Shown: piece by piece, positions 34,200-46,999 of the stretch | Numbering within the stretch: the first letter of the stretch is position 1 | How the letters are laid out: every line of letters starts with the position of its first letter | From: Opisthocomus hoazin | Taxonomy: Eukaryota; Chordata; Aves; Opisthocomiformes; Opisthocomidae | DNA: 64,000 bases | Assembly (NCBI RefSeq): GCF_030867145.1 | Contig: NC_134415.1 | Location: forward strand, 17,214,417-17,278,416 | Reading direction: 5' to 3' | Notes under the pieces: model-generated | Databases searched by the model: none | Told to the model about the DNA's origin: nothing | What the model saw: the letters and a program-made list of their open reading frames with translations, nothing else | Program-made: the position numbers and the translations under genes

Positions 34200-37100
34200 T
34201 CCCAAGAAAGAGGTGACTCCTATCTGCACTATTTTACATAAACAAGTTACCAGACTTCACTGCTAAGGGAACATCTGTAGGATCGTGTTACCTCCAGCCT
34301 CAAGATTGCACTCCAGCTCCATTGCTCATAGTCTGGCTCACACCTAGGCTGAGCCCACTGGTCTGCAGGCCAGGGACATTCGGGCACAAGGACAGTACTG
34401 GCCAGGACTTGGATCCTGCCTCCATGGGCAACGTGGGTCCTAGCAGGATGAGCCACGAAGTGCCGTGAGTTCTCTAGCCCAGTAGTGACACACTGTAGAC
34501 CAGCAGTAAACCATAGGCTGAGAGTCAACTTCAGGATTCAGAGAAGGCCCAGGAGTCGAACCTGGCTTACCCATTAATTTGTGGAAGTTTGACTGTCTTC
34601 TGCTGTCGTGCCTGGGAGTATTTCCTCAGGAAATTTTATTTTTTCCTTATCTCATGATTTGGTGTTTGTTTGTTTAAGGTTCCTGAAACACGGTCCAAGC
34701 GGGTTGAACCTTGTGACTTGTGGCTGACTGAATACTGCTTTGCAAACAAACCTGCCATAACCACAAACTGAAAACAGTGGGCTTCGGTCCCAGGGAGGTC
34801 TCTTTTTGCTCTCCCTGCAAGCCTAGTGGCTTGCCTAGTAGAGTCCAAGTCTGCACACATCCAAAGTCCTCTTCTGGAGAGACAAGCTGACTTCTGGTCT
34901 GACACCACAGCTGCCTACTAACTGGCAGCCTTTCACAACCACAGCGCCATCACCATGACATGAACATGGTCCCGTGCCCTGAGGCTCAGTGAAAAGGCAA
35001 ACATGAACTACAGGGAAGGATTTACTCTTCTGTTTTGGTTGTCCTTTCTGGCAGCTGGTGGCATTCCCACCACGTCCCCTTGAAAGCCCAGATTGTTCTT
35101 GCCGGACTCCCTCTGTGCTGATAATTCAGTACAACAGCAGCACCTGTTATGCCGGTCTCCTCCTCCAGCGCTGGCTGCCTTGGGCTTGTACAGCGGGCAC
35201 CTCCTGCCTCTGCCTCCCCTTCTGCCTCACAGGGAGGGCACGTCTCTGCTGGTCAAGGAGCGCATTCAGCACACCGGATCATGCTCTGTTCCCTGCACCT
35301 TTTCTGTGGCTGTATTTTGGCTATTTGATCTCTGGGTACAGCCCATGGCGTTTGCAAAGCCCAGGGTCTCCCTCTGCTGAAGGACTGTCTTCAGCCATGA
35401 TAAGCCAGGGGGACTATCTAAGCCAGCTGGCCACAGAGACCTTCCTTCTTGGACCTGCTGTGCAGTGCTGTTCTTGTGCTGAGCTCTGCCATCAGTGCCC
35501 CTGCTCAGGAAGGCCCACGGGCCTCCCTGACTGCACCGCAGTGACAGGAACCCTCCCTCGGTATTGTCCTCACTAATGCAGCCCAAGCCTTTTACTTCCC
35601 GGAGATATAGGAGAGGGAGAGCATAAGACAGGAAGATCAGGAGTCAGTGGTTTTAACCTGTCCCCTCTCATGAATTTGTCCGGCTTCCTACAGGTAATTT
35701 CAGTCTTGGAAGCTGTACTTACCTCATTTTCCTCTCCTAAATAACTCAGCAACAATTCCCAACCTCTCCACAAGCGATAGGGGTGAATGTAAATGTCTTT
35801 GTGCCTCCCAATGTGCATGACCTGTCAATGCTGTGCACAGGATTCTGTGTGCACCCCCTGACCCAGTTATCTTGGAGCAGCAGCAATGGTGAGTGACTGA
35901 GCTTGAGTTGATTACTTCAAGGGTACATTTTATTGCCTGAGAATTTTCACATCTTCACAAATCAATAGTGGTAAAGGCGCTCCGTGTCCACTTCGGCTTC
36001 ACAACACTGCAGTCATGTCACTGTTCTTGAAACAGATGATGAGACCCCATTTTATATATAAAAATGTATTTATTTATAATAAATTATGTAAATGCATATA
36101 TGCTCAATATAAGTGAAATATTATTATCCCTTTCCTAACACTACAATCAGCCTGTTTTTTGGAAGTCCTCTGGCATTACTAAGGTTGGCTTCTCAGCCCC
36201 ATGTGTCAGATGTATGTTTCCTAAAGTGGGGGAATGCAAATCATCAGTCACATGGGGGCCATAAACTAAATGCTTCAGGCAGCCCAGAAGTCCTTGCTCT
36301 GACATCCACCCTGACAGTAAGTGTTGATGGTCCTGTGAAAGGGTTACATGGGGTTAACCTTGATCCCAGCTGATTCATTTTCTCACCTGGAGAAGAGAGG
36401 TCTGGAGGCAAATATCTGGGGGATTTGTAGTTTCTGGGCTGACAGGGAACTTGATGGTGACTTACATCACACAATTTGATGGTTTGGGAAGTTTGTCTTT
36501 GCACAGACAACAGACCCTGATTAATGTGATGCTGTTGCTATGGTTGTTGCTCTATCATGCAATGTTTTCTGTTTCTGTCTTTTCTGACAAGGCCTTTAGC
36601 ACTAGTCTAAGGGCAAGGAGTAATAACAGAGAGTCATAATGACCGTCCTCTGAGCAAACAATTGATATGCTAATGACGTCGGTGGGAATGCAGCTCATAT
36701 CTGCAAAGAGATGGACTGGAGAATAGAAATAGGACAAGGCAAAGAACAGAGGAGACTAGAAAAACAATTTGAAGAAACTCTTGTGGAATTATTCCTAGGA
36801 GCTAGAATTTGCTTGGTGGAGGAAAGGGAAGAAACCAGTGTGATTTTCATACTGGGAGCGAGTCTTGTTTATCAGCTGAGCTAGCCATAGAACTGACCCA
36901 AACTCAATATTACCCCAGTACAGAGAGGACATTGAAGGGAAGAAAACTACGTGGAACTTTTTAATTTGTGTATTATCTTCTGTGCACTTTTGGTACTGAC
37001 TAAAGAGCTAAGTTGTTCCTGAATCCCATCTCAACCCCAAGGCACATTACCTTTTCAAAGTGCCAACCACGTCCTTGAAATGCTTACAGAGGAGCACTAG

Positions 37101-40100
37101 TTCTTCCAGGTACCTGTGGTCCTGAAGAATGAGGTGCTTTGAAAGTGGTGGCTGGAACACAAAACAGTTGTGTTTGAGGCTACACCTCTACACAGTACAG
37201 CAACCAAAGCCATTACCCTAGACATGTTTCGAGACAGGTCATGGAGAGAAGGGAGCTGTGGTCTGCCAGTGTAGACAACATAATTGGCTGGGGCCCTGAG
37301 AACAGTTACGTGAATGCCTGAAGAGGAGATCTGCTTTAGCCAAGTCACGGGCAATAGCCTTTCACACAATCATTCCTTTTTTATTTGCCCCCACAAATAA
37401 TCTGTGATTGAACCAGCCATATTTTTTAGAAAAGATCTGTTATCAGCCAAAGACTTCAAATAATGGGAAATCTGGAAGTCTCATGAAAATCTACTCCAGT
37501 GCTAACAACCTCACTGTTAAACGCTTATTTCTGCTCTTAACTTTTCACACTACAACTTCCACATTTCAGAGTAAAGAACCTCTCTTTCTAGATGGTCTCT
37601 TGTGCAGACACTTTTTAACCCAAATCGAGTTGTCTCTTAGCTGTCTCTTTGATCAGCTAAATAGATAAAATTCCTTAAATCTCTCTCTGCAGGGTGCAAT
37701 TTTCTCACCAAGAACCATTTTCTTGCAATCTAGTATCTGAGCTGAACAAAGCTGAGAGAAGAACTTTGGCCAGAAGGTGTTCTGAAAAAAGATTTAGGAG
37801 ATAGACTGTTTTCTGGTTATATTTGGTGTTAATAAAAACTTGATTATACAGCAATAAATTCTGCAGGTTTTATTGTTTTGAAATAACAAAAACTCAAGTC
37901 ATCCATTGCACTTCTCTCTGAATTTCTTCTCTTTGAAATGATCTTTACAAGCATAATTATATTAAATCAATATAAATCAACAGTGATGTCCTGTTACAAT
38001 ATATTGACGCTTTATTCACAACATCATGAGTCTCTTTTTAGGCATTTTCAAAAGTATAAATCTCCCTTTCAGGGTTCTCAGTAGCAAAATTAGCATTTGC
38101 TTTTTGTCCCTGTGCTCACAATTTTTTCATGGTTGTCAGTCCAAGTATTAGGCCTTCAGAGCTGTCTGATGGGAAACATAAATCAGGTATATAAAATCCG
38201 GTACGTAAAAATGTAGATTCACTTATATGCAAGAAAAAAATTCCTTTTTGCAGGTGCAAAAGTAGAAGTGAATCTCTGTTTAAAAGTGTGGTCACCACTT
38301 TTTCACTTCATAAAACTTTGCAGCATTATGTTGCTACAGTGAGAAAATTGTTATTGGTCAGCTAAAGGCCAGTAAATTGTAACATGCCACAGCGTCTCCT
38401 GTGGAAGAAATCATGATCTCATGATGGAAAAGTTCACTGGGGTATATTATTACCAGAACATGTCCTCTAAGAACAAGGGCAGAAGCTCATAACGGATACG
38501 GTGCCGGCACAACGGCACATGAGCATACTCTGCTATCCACATGCCTCTGCACTGCTTCTCCTCCCACAGAAAGGTCAATGACAGAGAGGTGAGAGGATTT
38601 ATGTACCCACCACCCTACTAAGAAATGCTTCTAGCTAGGTTGGGCCTGGGCTGTAAACAGCCCTACTTTTTTCAGCTAAACATTACTAAGGTCATAAAAT
38701 GTCTCGAGATTCATGCAAACTTCATGCCAACTTGGCTGCAACCCAGGTTCATTGCTGTGAGAGCCTCCCAAGAACGGTTGGGGAGATGCGGGGGAAAGTG
38801 ACGGCAGGTGGGAAGCTGAGCTAGAGCCTGAAAGGGGATTTTTGGGGAGGTTTTGTGTCCAGTTTTGGAAGTCCAGCTTTCCGTGGGATGAAAGAACCGT
38901 AAAAAGAAAGCACTGCAAGGAAGGTCTTATGGCCTCTTGAGTCCTTCTGTGCCTGTGAGTGGCAGTGGGGCATCCTGGTATTTGGGATCATCTAGGGTGT
39001 TGCTGAAGAAAACAATGGAGACTGTGGCATTCCTTCAGAGGTCCAGATGAGAGGTGTTTCGCAGTGCCACTGGCTTCCACATTCCCACGTCCAAGGTTTG
39101 CCAAGCAATCCTCAGAAATGATTTATTGTGCAGGCTTTCTTTTGAGGACGGTGGCCTTTCGTGCTCAGGAAGGCAACAGCTTGTTCCCCTCCCTTTGCAA
39201 AAGCACAGAGTGCCCTATTTAACTGGTAGCGGGGCTCAGCGCTCGTCCTCCTTTCTACCCCTTCCAGCAGCCTGGGAATGGGTCAGGGATGGGTGGCTGG
39301 CTGGTGCCGGGAGCCAGGGTGGGCAGCCCCACTGCAAGGCAAGGCGCACAGGGGATGCCAGCTGGGATGGAGCTGGAGGGGTGAGGGATGCTGGAGCCAG
39401 GAGGTCCAGGGAGCCCCTGCGCATGCCCGGGGACATCGGCTCTGGCCAGGGCATCCCGTAGCACAGGGGGAGATGGGAGGATGGTGCTCACCCTCCCAGG
39501 CCCACGAAAGGGCTGTGCTCCAGTGACAGGAGCATAATCAGGCTGCAGCATTCTGGCATTGTTGGTGACGTGATGACATGCTTCCAGTTCCAGGCGACAT
39601 CTTCCTGAAAGAGATTTTGTATGCTAATCCCTCCTGCCCCCATCAGCCAGGCCTGCGGCTGCCAAGCTGCCAAGTCCCCAGCAGGAGTAACCTCTGGTGT
39701 GCTGATAAGGGGGGATAAAAGCCACCGTACCCAGCCTCCCCAGGCCATGGTGGGCTTTCCCCAAAGCTCCCCACAGCCAGCCCCGCAGTGAGTGCTGCTC
39801 CCGTCTCTGGGACGGTGACACAGTCACACGATGAGGATGGTGGCCGGGTCCAGGCTTGCCTGGAGCCTAGCCCACAAGTGGGGCCACCCCAGCCCCTGGG
39901 GAGTAGGGAGAGTGTCCCCAGCCCACCATCCCTGTCCTGATGACTGGCAGCTTCTGTCCCCTTTCTTGTGCTGGCCAGCCTGTGAAGCGAAACTGGGCAC
40001 ACCGCTGACAGAGAAATCTGTTCTCCGAAGGATTACCACCACCCAAAATACAGGCAGCTCTCTGCCCTAGAACTCAGTGAGGAGAAGGTGGACTTCTCTT

Positions 40101-40630
40101 CCCCATGGTGGTCTCTGAAGTTACCTTTGCACTGCCCATGACCCCTAGGGCTGGCACAAATTTATCGCCCTGGTCAGAATAGCCTCAGGGTTTGCTCAGC
40201 CATGCCACAAAAGCCTCCTCTGGCAGCTGGGAATAGCTGGGGCAGACCATGGGTCTGGTCATGGATGTTTGTCCAGCCTCTCTGCAAAGAGGATTATAAG
40301 AGCAGCAATACACAGCTCTTCTGTAGATATTCCTGCCCAATGGGGAATTTGCGAGTGACCGAAGACTCAGGCATATAGACTCCTCTGCTCTACTGCGAAA
40401 GATCTGAAACAGAGTTAAGTTTCAAGCCCCTGGTGTTTTGATTGATTTCACTGTCATATCTTCAGAGTTTAATCCTTGAAATTACATGGCACAAATCAAG
40501 CATCATCCTGCTAATAAAAAAACCTTGTTGTGGCAAAATGTTCTTTGACTAACTCCACTCCACCAACAGGATGGTCTTTTCTTCATAAAGCTGTTTTAAG
40601 AAAATGAGTTTGATTTTGCACACAAATCAT
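34200..40630. other. Single-copy non-coding stretch, no gene recognised
   Basis: No gene. A plus-strand frame of 172 codons (35,058-35,576), rich in Cys, Ser and Leu, has no recognisable family, and an antisense 106-codon frame overlaps it. 36,048-36,110 is AT-rich low complexity. 39,230-40,000 is GC-rich with overlapping open frames on both strands (up to 135 codons), and CpG is not enriched there. A GGAGTCGAACCTGGC word at 34,551-34,565 resembles a tRNA-type B box on the minus strand but has no partner. Confidence 0.5.
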
Positions 40631-40677
40631 GTCTGTTTAGTAGATCTGTACTCTAATCAGGTGGAGTAAATGCCCAG

Positions 40678-40725
40678 AGACTAGTTATGGGGGCCGTATA
40701 AATACCTCCGTAGATAGAGGCATCA
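40678..40725. repeat. Possible ancient SINE/LINE tail fragment
   Basis: CCGTATAAATACCTCCGTAGATAGAG resembles the 'CTATATAAATACCTA-GATAGATAG' tail common in old amniote SINEs. The match is short, so confidence is low. Confidence 0.25.
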
Positions 40726-40729
40726 AGAG

Positions 40730-43630
40730 ATAAAATGCAAAGATATTTATTATTTTATGAGGCTCATTCCTTTCTCCAGGATCTAAGGAGATGTGCTTCA
40801 TTGAATGTCAGTAAACTGTCTTTGATGTAATGAATAATCTATTATTTTTGATAGGTTTGATCTTTCCCAAAATAACTGTATACTGAAGCATTGTCTGTAG
40901 TGCTGGTGACCTTTAATGACACATTACTGAGTCTCAAGTGGCCATACATGGCTGTGATACAGCAAGGGCTCTGCGTGGCTGACGGAGTCCCATAACACCG
41001 CAGGTCTCTGAAAGTATTAAGTGTCCTGCACAAAGTCAAGGCACTGTGTAAATTGTACACGTTTCATATCTAAATGCTTTCTGTCCTTTAGTTTTTTGGT
41101 GATTGATCGCTGTTGTTACAGGCACCGGGCACATTTTCTCAGCTTATTGATTGTGGAAGATCCTGCTGCCTATTTCAGAAGGCACACGTAACTTGGCATT
41201 CAAGACCTTCGGGCTGCTGAGGCAGACAATGCTAATACGTGGAGCAAATGAGAATTGCATTTGCCAGGGCTGGCCCCGGGAGCGGGCAGCCACCCAAGGT
41301 TTCACTGCCTCGGTGATGTCAGAGCTGTAGGTGAGGGGGTGGCCCCAGTCACTTATTTTAGGTGGCACACAGGCGGCTGCTTTCAGAGAAAGGCAGATAG
41401 ACAGCTGTTTATCAGCGATCTGTCCTGCTTACACAGCGGTTTATGAATGGGAGAACAACAGGGCGATGCTGAAAGCACCCGTGAGGGAACACGGCTGGCA
41501 GGGGAGCTAGCTGGGGGAGCTCTGAGGTTCAGACAGGCAGAAACCTTCCCTCCGACTGCTCTTTCTGCAAGAAGCGTGAAGGAGGCGGCAAAACATGCAA
41601 GCCCCTCAACACTGCTCACTGATGAAAGCATGCAGATAAAGTGTGCTTTTCCTTCTTGGACTTTTAACGAAGGTTTATGAAAAGGTCTCAGTATTTTTTA
41701 GTGTGTGAGTGTTATACTCCGATTATAAAGTCTTGCTCTGGAGCCTTTCGCCAGTTCAGGGACATTAACTAGCATTTAGTATGAGGGATTTCTCTAGCAA
41801 TAGAAATGGTTAATGTGCTTTTGAGGTTTCTGCCTCTTGTTGGAGGGCACGTCAGAAGGGCAGCAGCCAAGGATGAGACATAATGTGCTGCAGGTTCATT
41901 TCAGTCACGATCTTCACCCTCCTGCCGATCCTTGGATTAAAGAAATTGCCAGTTTTTTTCATGTGTTTGTTTCAGTTGCTGATTGCTGCTAATGACTGCA
42001 AAGCCCCACCCTTTCTATTAACGGGTCAGTGCCCAAAACATGCCCACTGTTACTCAGATCTGCATAGTTTAAACAGGTGCTCTTTCTAGCACACGAGAAA
42101 TATGAGCTGACTTTTTAAAGTCAAGCTGTCCTGCTCACAGCTTAGGAGCAGGTCTCGCTTTTGCAAATACTCTCAATGGCTGTGAATTGAAGTTATGCAA
42201 GTCCCCAACAACTAGTATTTGGGAGGTGGTACCTCGCTGACTCTGAAACAGCTGCTTCTGATGAATGGTCCAGTAAATTCTCAGCTGATAAAGCTACCTG
42301 AATTTAAAGCAGCTAGCAGGCAGAGGAATGGCTGTCTGCCACTGCACAATGCAATGGGTGAATGGATTTTTTTTCATTTCAACTCTTTACCCTCAGGCCG
42401 TATTTATAGCAGGAAAGCAGACTATAGCATGCAGGTAAATTGCCCACTGTGGTGCATCCCTTCTGGGACTGCGGCACGTCAGTGCCTGCCCCATGGGCAC
42501 TTTCGCTGAAGGTTGTGGGTGAAGAGTATTCAGCGAAATCCAGCAACAGGATGAGAAGTTGATCTTCACCAGCTGATCTTGCTCACCAGCTGATCAAGAA
42601 GGAGGGAGGTGCAGCACTCAAGGGACTGGAGGAGGACTCAGAAGATCCACCTTCCTGGGAGGGAGCCTGCTGACCTTGTATGGAAACAGCTGAGGTCCTT
42701 GGCCCCCAGGGATGCTGCTTAGGCCAATGGGTCTTCCAGAGGAGATGACATTGAGACCTCAGGGCACAGAGCATGGGAATGAGATATGTGTCATCAGGTG
42801 ATACACACCTCATCCCTGACCAGAGCCAAAATCCATCACTGCTCTCTAGGATAAAACACATTTGCTCATTAATCATAGTGGTGGAGGAGAGACCACAGCC
42901 AGTGGTCCCAAAACACCACCCTGAGAATCATTCGGTGGTGGTATTGTTATCTAGATGCCACCAAGGTTGTGCATGGAGGGACCATGTGCCCTGGCACACC
43001 CAGAAGTCCTTTCTTTAGATTACTTATGCCTTCCTGCTAAAAGTAGCACAAAACTCCCCCAAAGAAGGAAGGCCAATGCTATGACATATCAAGGCTTCCC
43101 CCAAATCAAGATGGAGAGCTGTCTGTTCAGGCACTTGGACAACTCATTGAGAGGGATCAGACATCTTGTGGGAGATTAGGTGTTGACCCATGCGGACCCA
43201 AGCTGAGTGACAGTGTGCTTTTTATCTCGGGATAGCACAAGCTTCCCCCAGGATGTGGAGAGACAGAGGCCTGTGCTCCTTTGCAGCATCTGTTCTCCTT
43301 CACAGCCTGCAGGTACCAGGATATAGGGCTGTAGGCAATGCAGGTGAAGAGAGGCTGGAGAAGAGACCAGCAGGCTGTGGATTCAGACCAGTGTGCATGG
43401 AAGACTGCTCCCAGGCATGCCCGCTCAAAAATGGCATGACCAGACCAGTCCTGCCAAGGACCAAAACGGCACCAGGTACACACACAGGCACAGCACTGTG
43501 CAACATGGGCAGAGACTCCAATGCAGCTGGTTTCTACACAAGTGTATGCCAGCTGGCAGACCTGGCTTGGCCATGCCAGCGTGGGGGACTTGGGCAAGAG
43601 GTCTCAGGCAAGCAGGAGTTAATGCAGAAG
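40730..43630. other. Single-copy non-coding stretch, no gene recognised
   Basis: No repeat family or gene. A small direct duplication of TCACCAGCTGATC occurs at about 42,566-42,595. The longest frames are below 100 codons. Confidence 0.55.
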
Positions 43631-43638
43631 ATCTGTAA

Positions 43639-43718
43639 CTCAGCTGGCAGACTCCTTGCCAATATTTGCCAGCTCACATATGCCTGCAGGGCAGATGGGC
43701 AAGGGAAGCCAGGGTGAC
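43639..43718 (+). repeat. Unidentified dispersed repeat, copy A (80-bp core)
   Basis: Aligns without gaps to 51,384-51,463, with about 63 of 80 bases identical and most differences transitions. It begins CTCAGCTGGCAG, which resembles a tRNA A-box, and ends GGGAAGCCAGGGTGAC. The centre can fold (TATGCCTGCAGGGCAGA). An open frame crosses it and ends TGA at the same alignment position as in copy B. Loose similarity continues upstream (GCAAGAGG words). No B box was found. The family is unknown to me. Confidence 0.65.
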
Positions 43719-44066
43719 TTCTGAGCAGCAGGCGGGCAGCAGCACGATAAAGCGTCACACAGTGGCGGGTGTGCAAGGTCTGTGCTTGGGGATTAACGAG
43801 GGAGTGGGGCAGTTTCCACAATTCATATTCAGTGTGCTTAGCTTAATCCACTGTTTTTCTCCATTCCCTCTCAAGCAGCACATCCTACCAGATATGACGA
43901 CTTTTCAAAGCCCTTTTTGGGGTGAGTTCTTTGTTTGTTTTGTGGGTTATTTTTCCAAATTACTGCTGAGGCAATGTAACACGGCCCAGCCCTGCGTACG
44001 TGCTGCCCCATTCTGAAAGATGGAAAACAAAAGCTAAAAGAGGATGGTTAACCTTTTCTAATTGTC

Positions 44067-44166
44067 GCAGCACAGGACTAGTTGCCAGGAGGAACTCGAG
44101 TGCTAATCCTACTTTACTCACCATGTGACCTCTGCGTAAGTTGCCTAATTACCTTGTCCTTCACTC
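44067..44166 (+). mobile_element. MIR SINE, decayed, forward orientation
   Basis: The order of words matches MIR. GCACAGGACTAG.TGCCAGGAGGAACTCGAGTGCTAATCC corresponds to 'GCACGGACTCTGGAGCCAGAC..CTGGGTTCGAATCC'. TACTCACCATGTGACC corresponds to 'CTTACTAGCTGTGTGACC'. Then GCGTAAGTTGCCTAATTACCTTGTCC corresponds to 'GGGCAAGTCACTTAACCTCTCTG'. This covers the tRNA-like end and the CORE domain; the L2-like tail is missing. About one third of positions look substituted. Confidence 0.75.
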
Positions 44167-44169
44167 AGC

Positions 44170-46510
44170 GGAGCCTGTAAAGAGCAGGTGTTTCAGTGAA
44201 ACCCAGGATTGCTGAGCCAACATGTGGCCTTAGGAAATAACCAGAGACTAAAACGCGCTGCACTTTTTAAAGGTGGCACTAACACAGAGAATTAGAGGGT
44301 CCTGCAGTAAGTTTAAGCCTGGCCTCTCATCTTTTGGTGGGGCACAGGATTGAGCCCAGACTATTTAGCTGCACGAAAGATCATTCTGGGTGACATTTGA
44401 TATTTGTGGAGGAGTGATACAGAGTCATCTGGTGAAATTATAACTGAGTCAATTCTGTTCTGCTGGAATTAATTTCCTCGCACTGGACACACGTGGATCC
44501 TGAGCTTCCCTGGCCACCCTGTGCTGTTGCTGCCAGGAGCGCCCTCGGAATCCCACCGTGGCTGCACTCTGGGAGGAGGTGGGATTACCCCTCTTTATCC
44601 TTAAATTTGAAAGGAGCTTTCAGGCTGAATTAAAAGCACTCAGTGCAAAGAGGTATACTCACCCCTGGATTCCAAGCTTTTCCACATTCGGTTTCTCCCC
44701 CTTCCTGCATATGTCTTTTTTTCATTGACTCACTTTAGCCATAGTTGAATCTCTTTTTTGCCTGAAATTATGCAGTATTAGGTACATAAACACTTCTGTT
44801 TGGTGGGTTCTTCATGCTGAGGTGGAATGAAAATATAGGAACAACCTTCCTCAGAGATCATCCTCTCTCTGGTAAAATATCTTTCACCCTGTGTTGGAAA
44901 AAGCACTTTACAGAGCTGTTCACTCCCTCTTTAGCATTTGATGTCAAAGAAAATGCCTTTGTATCTCTGCTGTGGATTACAAACACATCGTTTATTATTG
45001 TCTGGCACTCAAGGAGGCAAGCCTGCCTCCTGGGGTAGGTACTGCTTGTTTTCCTGGTTTGATCTCTCTTTCATTTAAAGAGGGAGTTTTTCAGGGACAT
45101 GCTTTGCGAAGAGCCATCCTACACTCTTCTCCTCTTTCAAAAAAGTTTGGTCCTTGTAGTTTTTTGCTACAATTATTCAGTACAGTGTGTATTTAAATCT
45201 TCCCTTTTTATAGTATGTTGTGGACTGGGCAGCTGAAATGCAGCCTTGGTTTGGATGAACACGTTCTGCAGCCAGATTTCCAGAATCAGGTTTTGTTCCC
45301 TTCTTATTCAAAAGTGCCCATAACCCTGAATGGTCTAATTGAAACCGGAGGCGATCGCTGCAGACTAAGGAACAGTTCAATGGGATTACGGCAATGCAGA
45401 ATCTGGAATGTTGTGATTAAATTTTGCAAATATTAACTGAAAAATCTTGGCGCAAATCCTAGCCAATATGTATTTGAGCAGTTCCCCAGAAGAGAGTGGA
45501 GCTGAGCCTTGCCTGAGGTGTAGCAGCATGACTGTTTTTACATGTCTTTCCATTGTCTTCACTTGTCAGGAGCTAAGGATTTTGGCTTGTGAAGGGCAAG
45601 TTCTTTGAGGGATGTTAAGGTTAGAGTTTGTAAAGAGCAATTTCCAGGGAAAAAAGTCTGGAACATCGCATTGAAACCAGACAGAAATCCTGCTGCCCTG
45701 AAAACTGACTCTAGGAGTCAGAACCTTTCCCACAAACCCAACGAACTCCTTAGGGCACGCCTGCACCATGCAGTGAAGCACACTGCAGGATCCCAGTGCT
45801 GGCCACAGAGCTAATGGCAGGGCCAGGAGCAGCAGAGTTGTGTTGGTGTGGTCCAGTGACCAGGCCTGTCCTCCCTGCTCAGCAGGCATTATGCTGTGAT
45901 TTCAAAAGGGAGCTCACCTCTCTTCAGGCTTTGTACTGTGCTGAATGTACAGACTAGTCTGCAGTTTGCTCTGAGCTTTTTGGAAATGCAGTTTAGACAT
46001 ATTGGCATGTTCCTTCACCCAAAGAACAAGCCTTGGGACATGAAAAGGAAGAAGGTCCTTTTCCGTGATAACAGAACAATGCCACTTGTCCCTGAATACT
46101 TTGCTAGCACACTGTTGGAGGATGGTTTGTTCTTCACATGCTCTTCAGAGCACCTCGTCCTCAGTCTATCCAGAAACTGAAGCAGAAGCAAATTTAACAG
46201 CACATTTATCAGGAAGTGTCTCATGCAATGAGTCCACTATGCCCGTTTTAGAGGTATTTTTTTGTTAGGGTATTTGTTGGTATTTTTTTTGGCTACAGCT
46301 GCCTATTAGGTTCCAGGATGAACCTCAGTGCTGATATTCATCTATGAATCTGCTGCTTCTCCAGGAGACTGTCAGTATGACCCAGAGCCAAGTTTTACAG
46401 AAGTGGCACAGCCGGAGTGAATAGGTCATTCATTGTGAGGATCCCCCAAACTTTGAAACTACTCCCCTTTGTCCTTTGGCCTGGAATAATTTGTTGAATC
46501 AATCTACATC
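44170..46510. other. Single-copy non-coding stretch, no gene recognised
   Basis: No gene or repeat family was recognised. The longest frame is 107 codons on the minus strand (45,566-45,889), without domain resemblance. Confidence 0.55.
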
Positions 46511-46514
46511 CACT

Positions 46515-46995
46515 TGTGAGCATCACACTTCCAGAGGATGTTGACCAACTGGAAGGAGTCCAGCAGGCAGAAACAAGAGTGATCAGAAGGCTAGAAAACA
46601 TGAGCTATGAGGAAAGACTGGAAGAGTTGGGTTTGTTTAGTCTAGGGAATTGAAGACGGGTAGACGTGATAACACCCTTCAAGTATGTGAAAGGCTACTG
46701 AAAGCAGGAAGGATAAGCTGTTCTTCATGTCTGCTGGGGACAGGAAAGGAAGTAATGGGCTTAAAGGGCAACAAAGGGAATTCAGGTGAGACACTAAGAG
46801 ACTTTTTCCAGTTGTGAGACTTGTGCGCTGCTGGGATGATTTGCTGTGTGAAAGTGCTGCTGTGGGAAGGCTTTAGCAGCCGCTGAGATAACTATCTCTA
46901 CTCCAGCACCTTCAGCGCAGCTGATCCTATCTGGAAGTTGGTGGAAGGGCAAGATGACCTTTAAAAGTTTCTTCCAGCTCAGTTTTGTATGATTG
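46515..46995 (+). mobile_element. CR1 LINE, older subfamily: ORF2 C-terminus and 3' UTR
   Basis: GGATGTTGACCAACTGGAAGGAGTCCAGCAGGCAGAAACAAGAGTGATCAGAAGG (about 46,537-46,591) corresponds to the CR1 'DVDQLEKVQRRATKMIKGLE' coding stretch. AAGACTGGAAGAGTTGGGTTTGTTTAGTCTAGGG (46,614-46,647) corresponds to 'RLRELGLFSLEK'. Then come AAGTATGTGAAAGG and GTAATGGGCTTAAA, both standard words of the region. The end, GATGACCTTTAAAAGTTTCTTCCAGCTC.GTTTTGTATGATT (to about 46,993), is the CR1 3' UTR terminus. Indels break the frame. The wording is that of an older amniote CR1 subfamily rather than the avian-type copy at 52.7 kb. Confidence 0.85.
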
Positions 46996-46999
46996 CTGT

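Noticed and set aside
35058..35576. 172-codon plus-strand open frame with hydrophobic patches
   Set aside because: Cys/Ser/Leu-rich without a clear transmembrane pattern or family, and overlapped by other frames on both strands.
39230..40000. CpG island / promoter
   Set aside because: GC-rich but poor in CpG, and no transcript features were seen around it.
43253..43717. 154-codon plus-strand frame containing the dispersed repeat
   Set aside because: The part shared with 51,384 is a DNA repeat at the nucleotide level; the rest of the frame has no counterpart, so coding is not supported.
43639..43718. tRNA gene or tRNA-derived SINE, because of the A-box-like start
   Set aside because: No B box at the required distance and no cloverleaf; kept only as an unidentified repeat.
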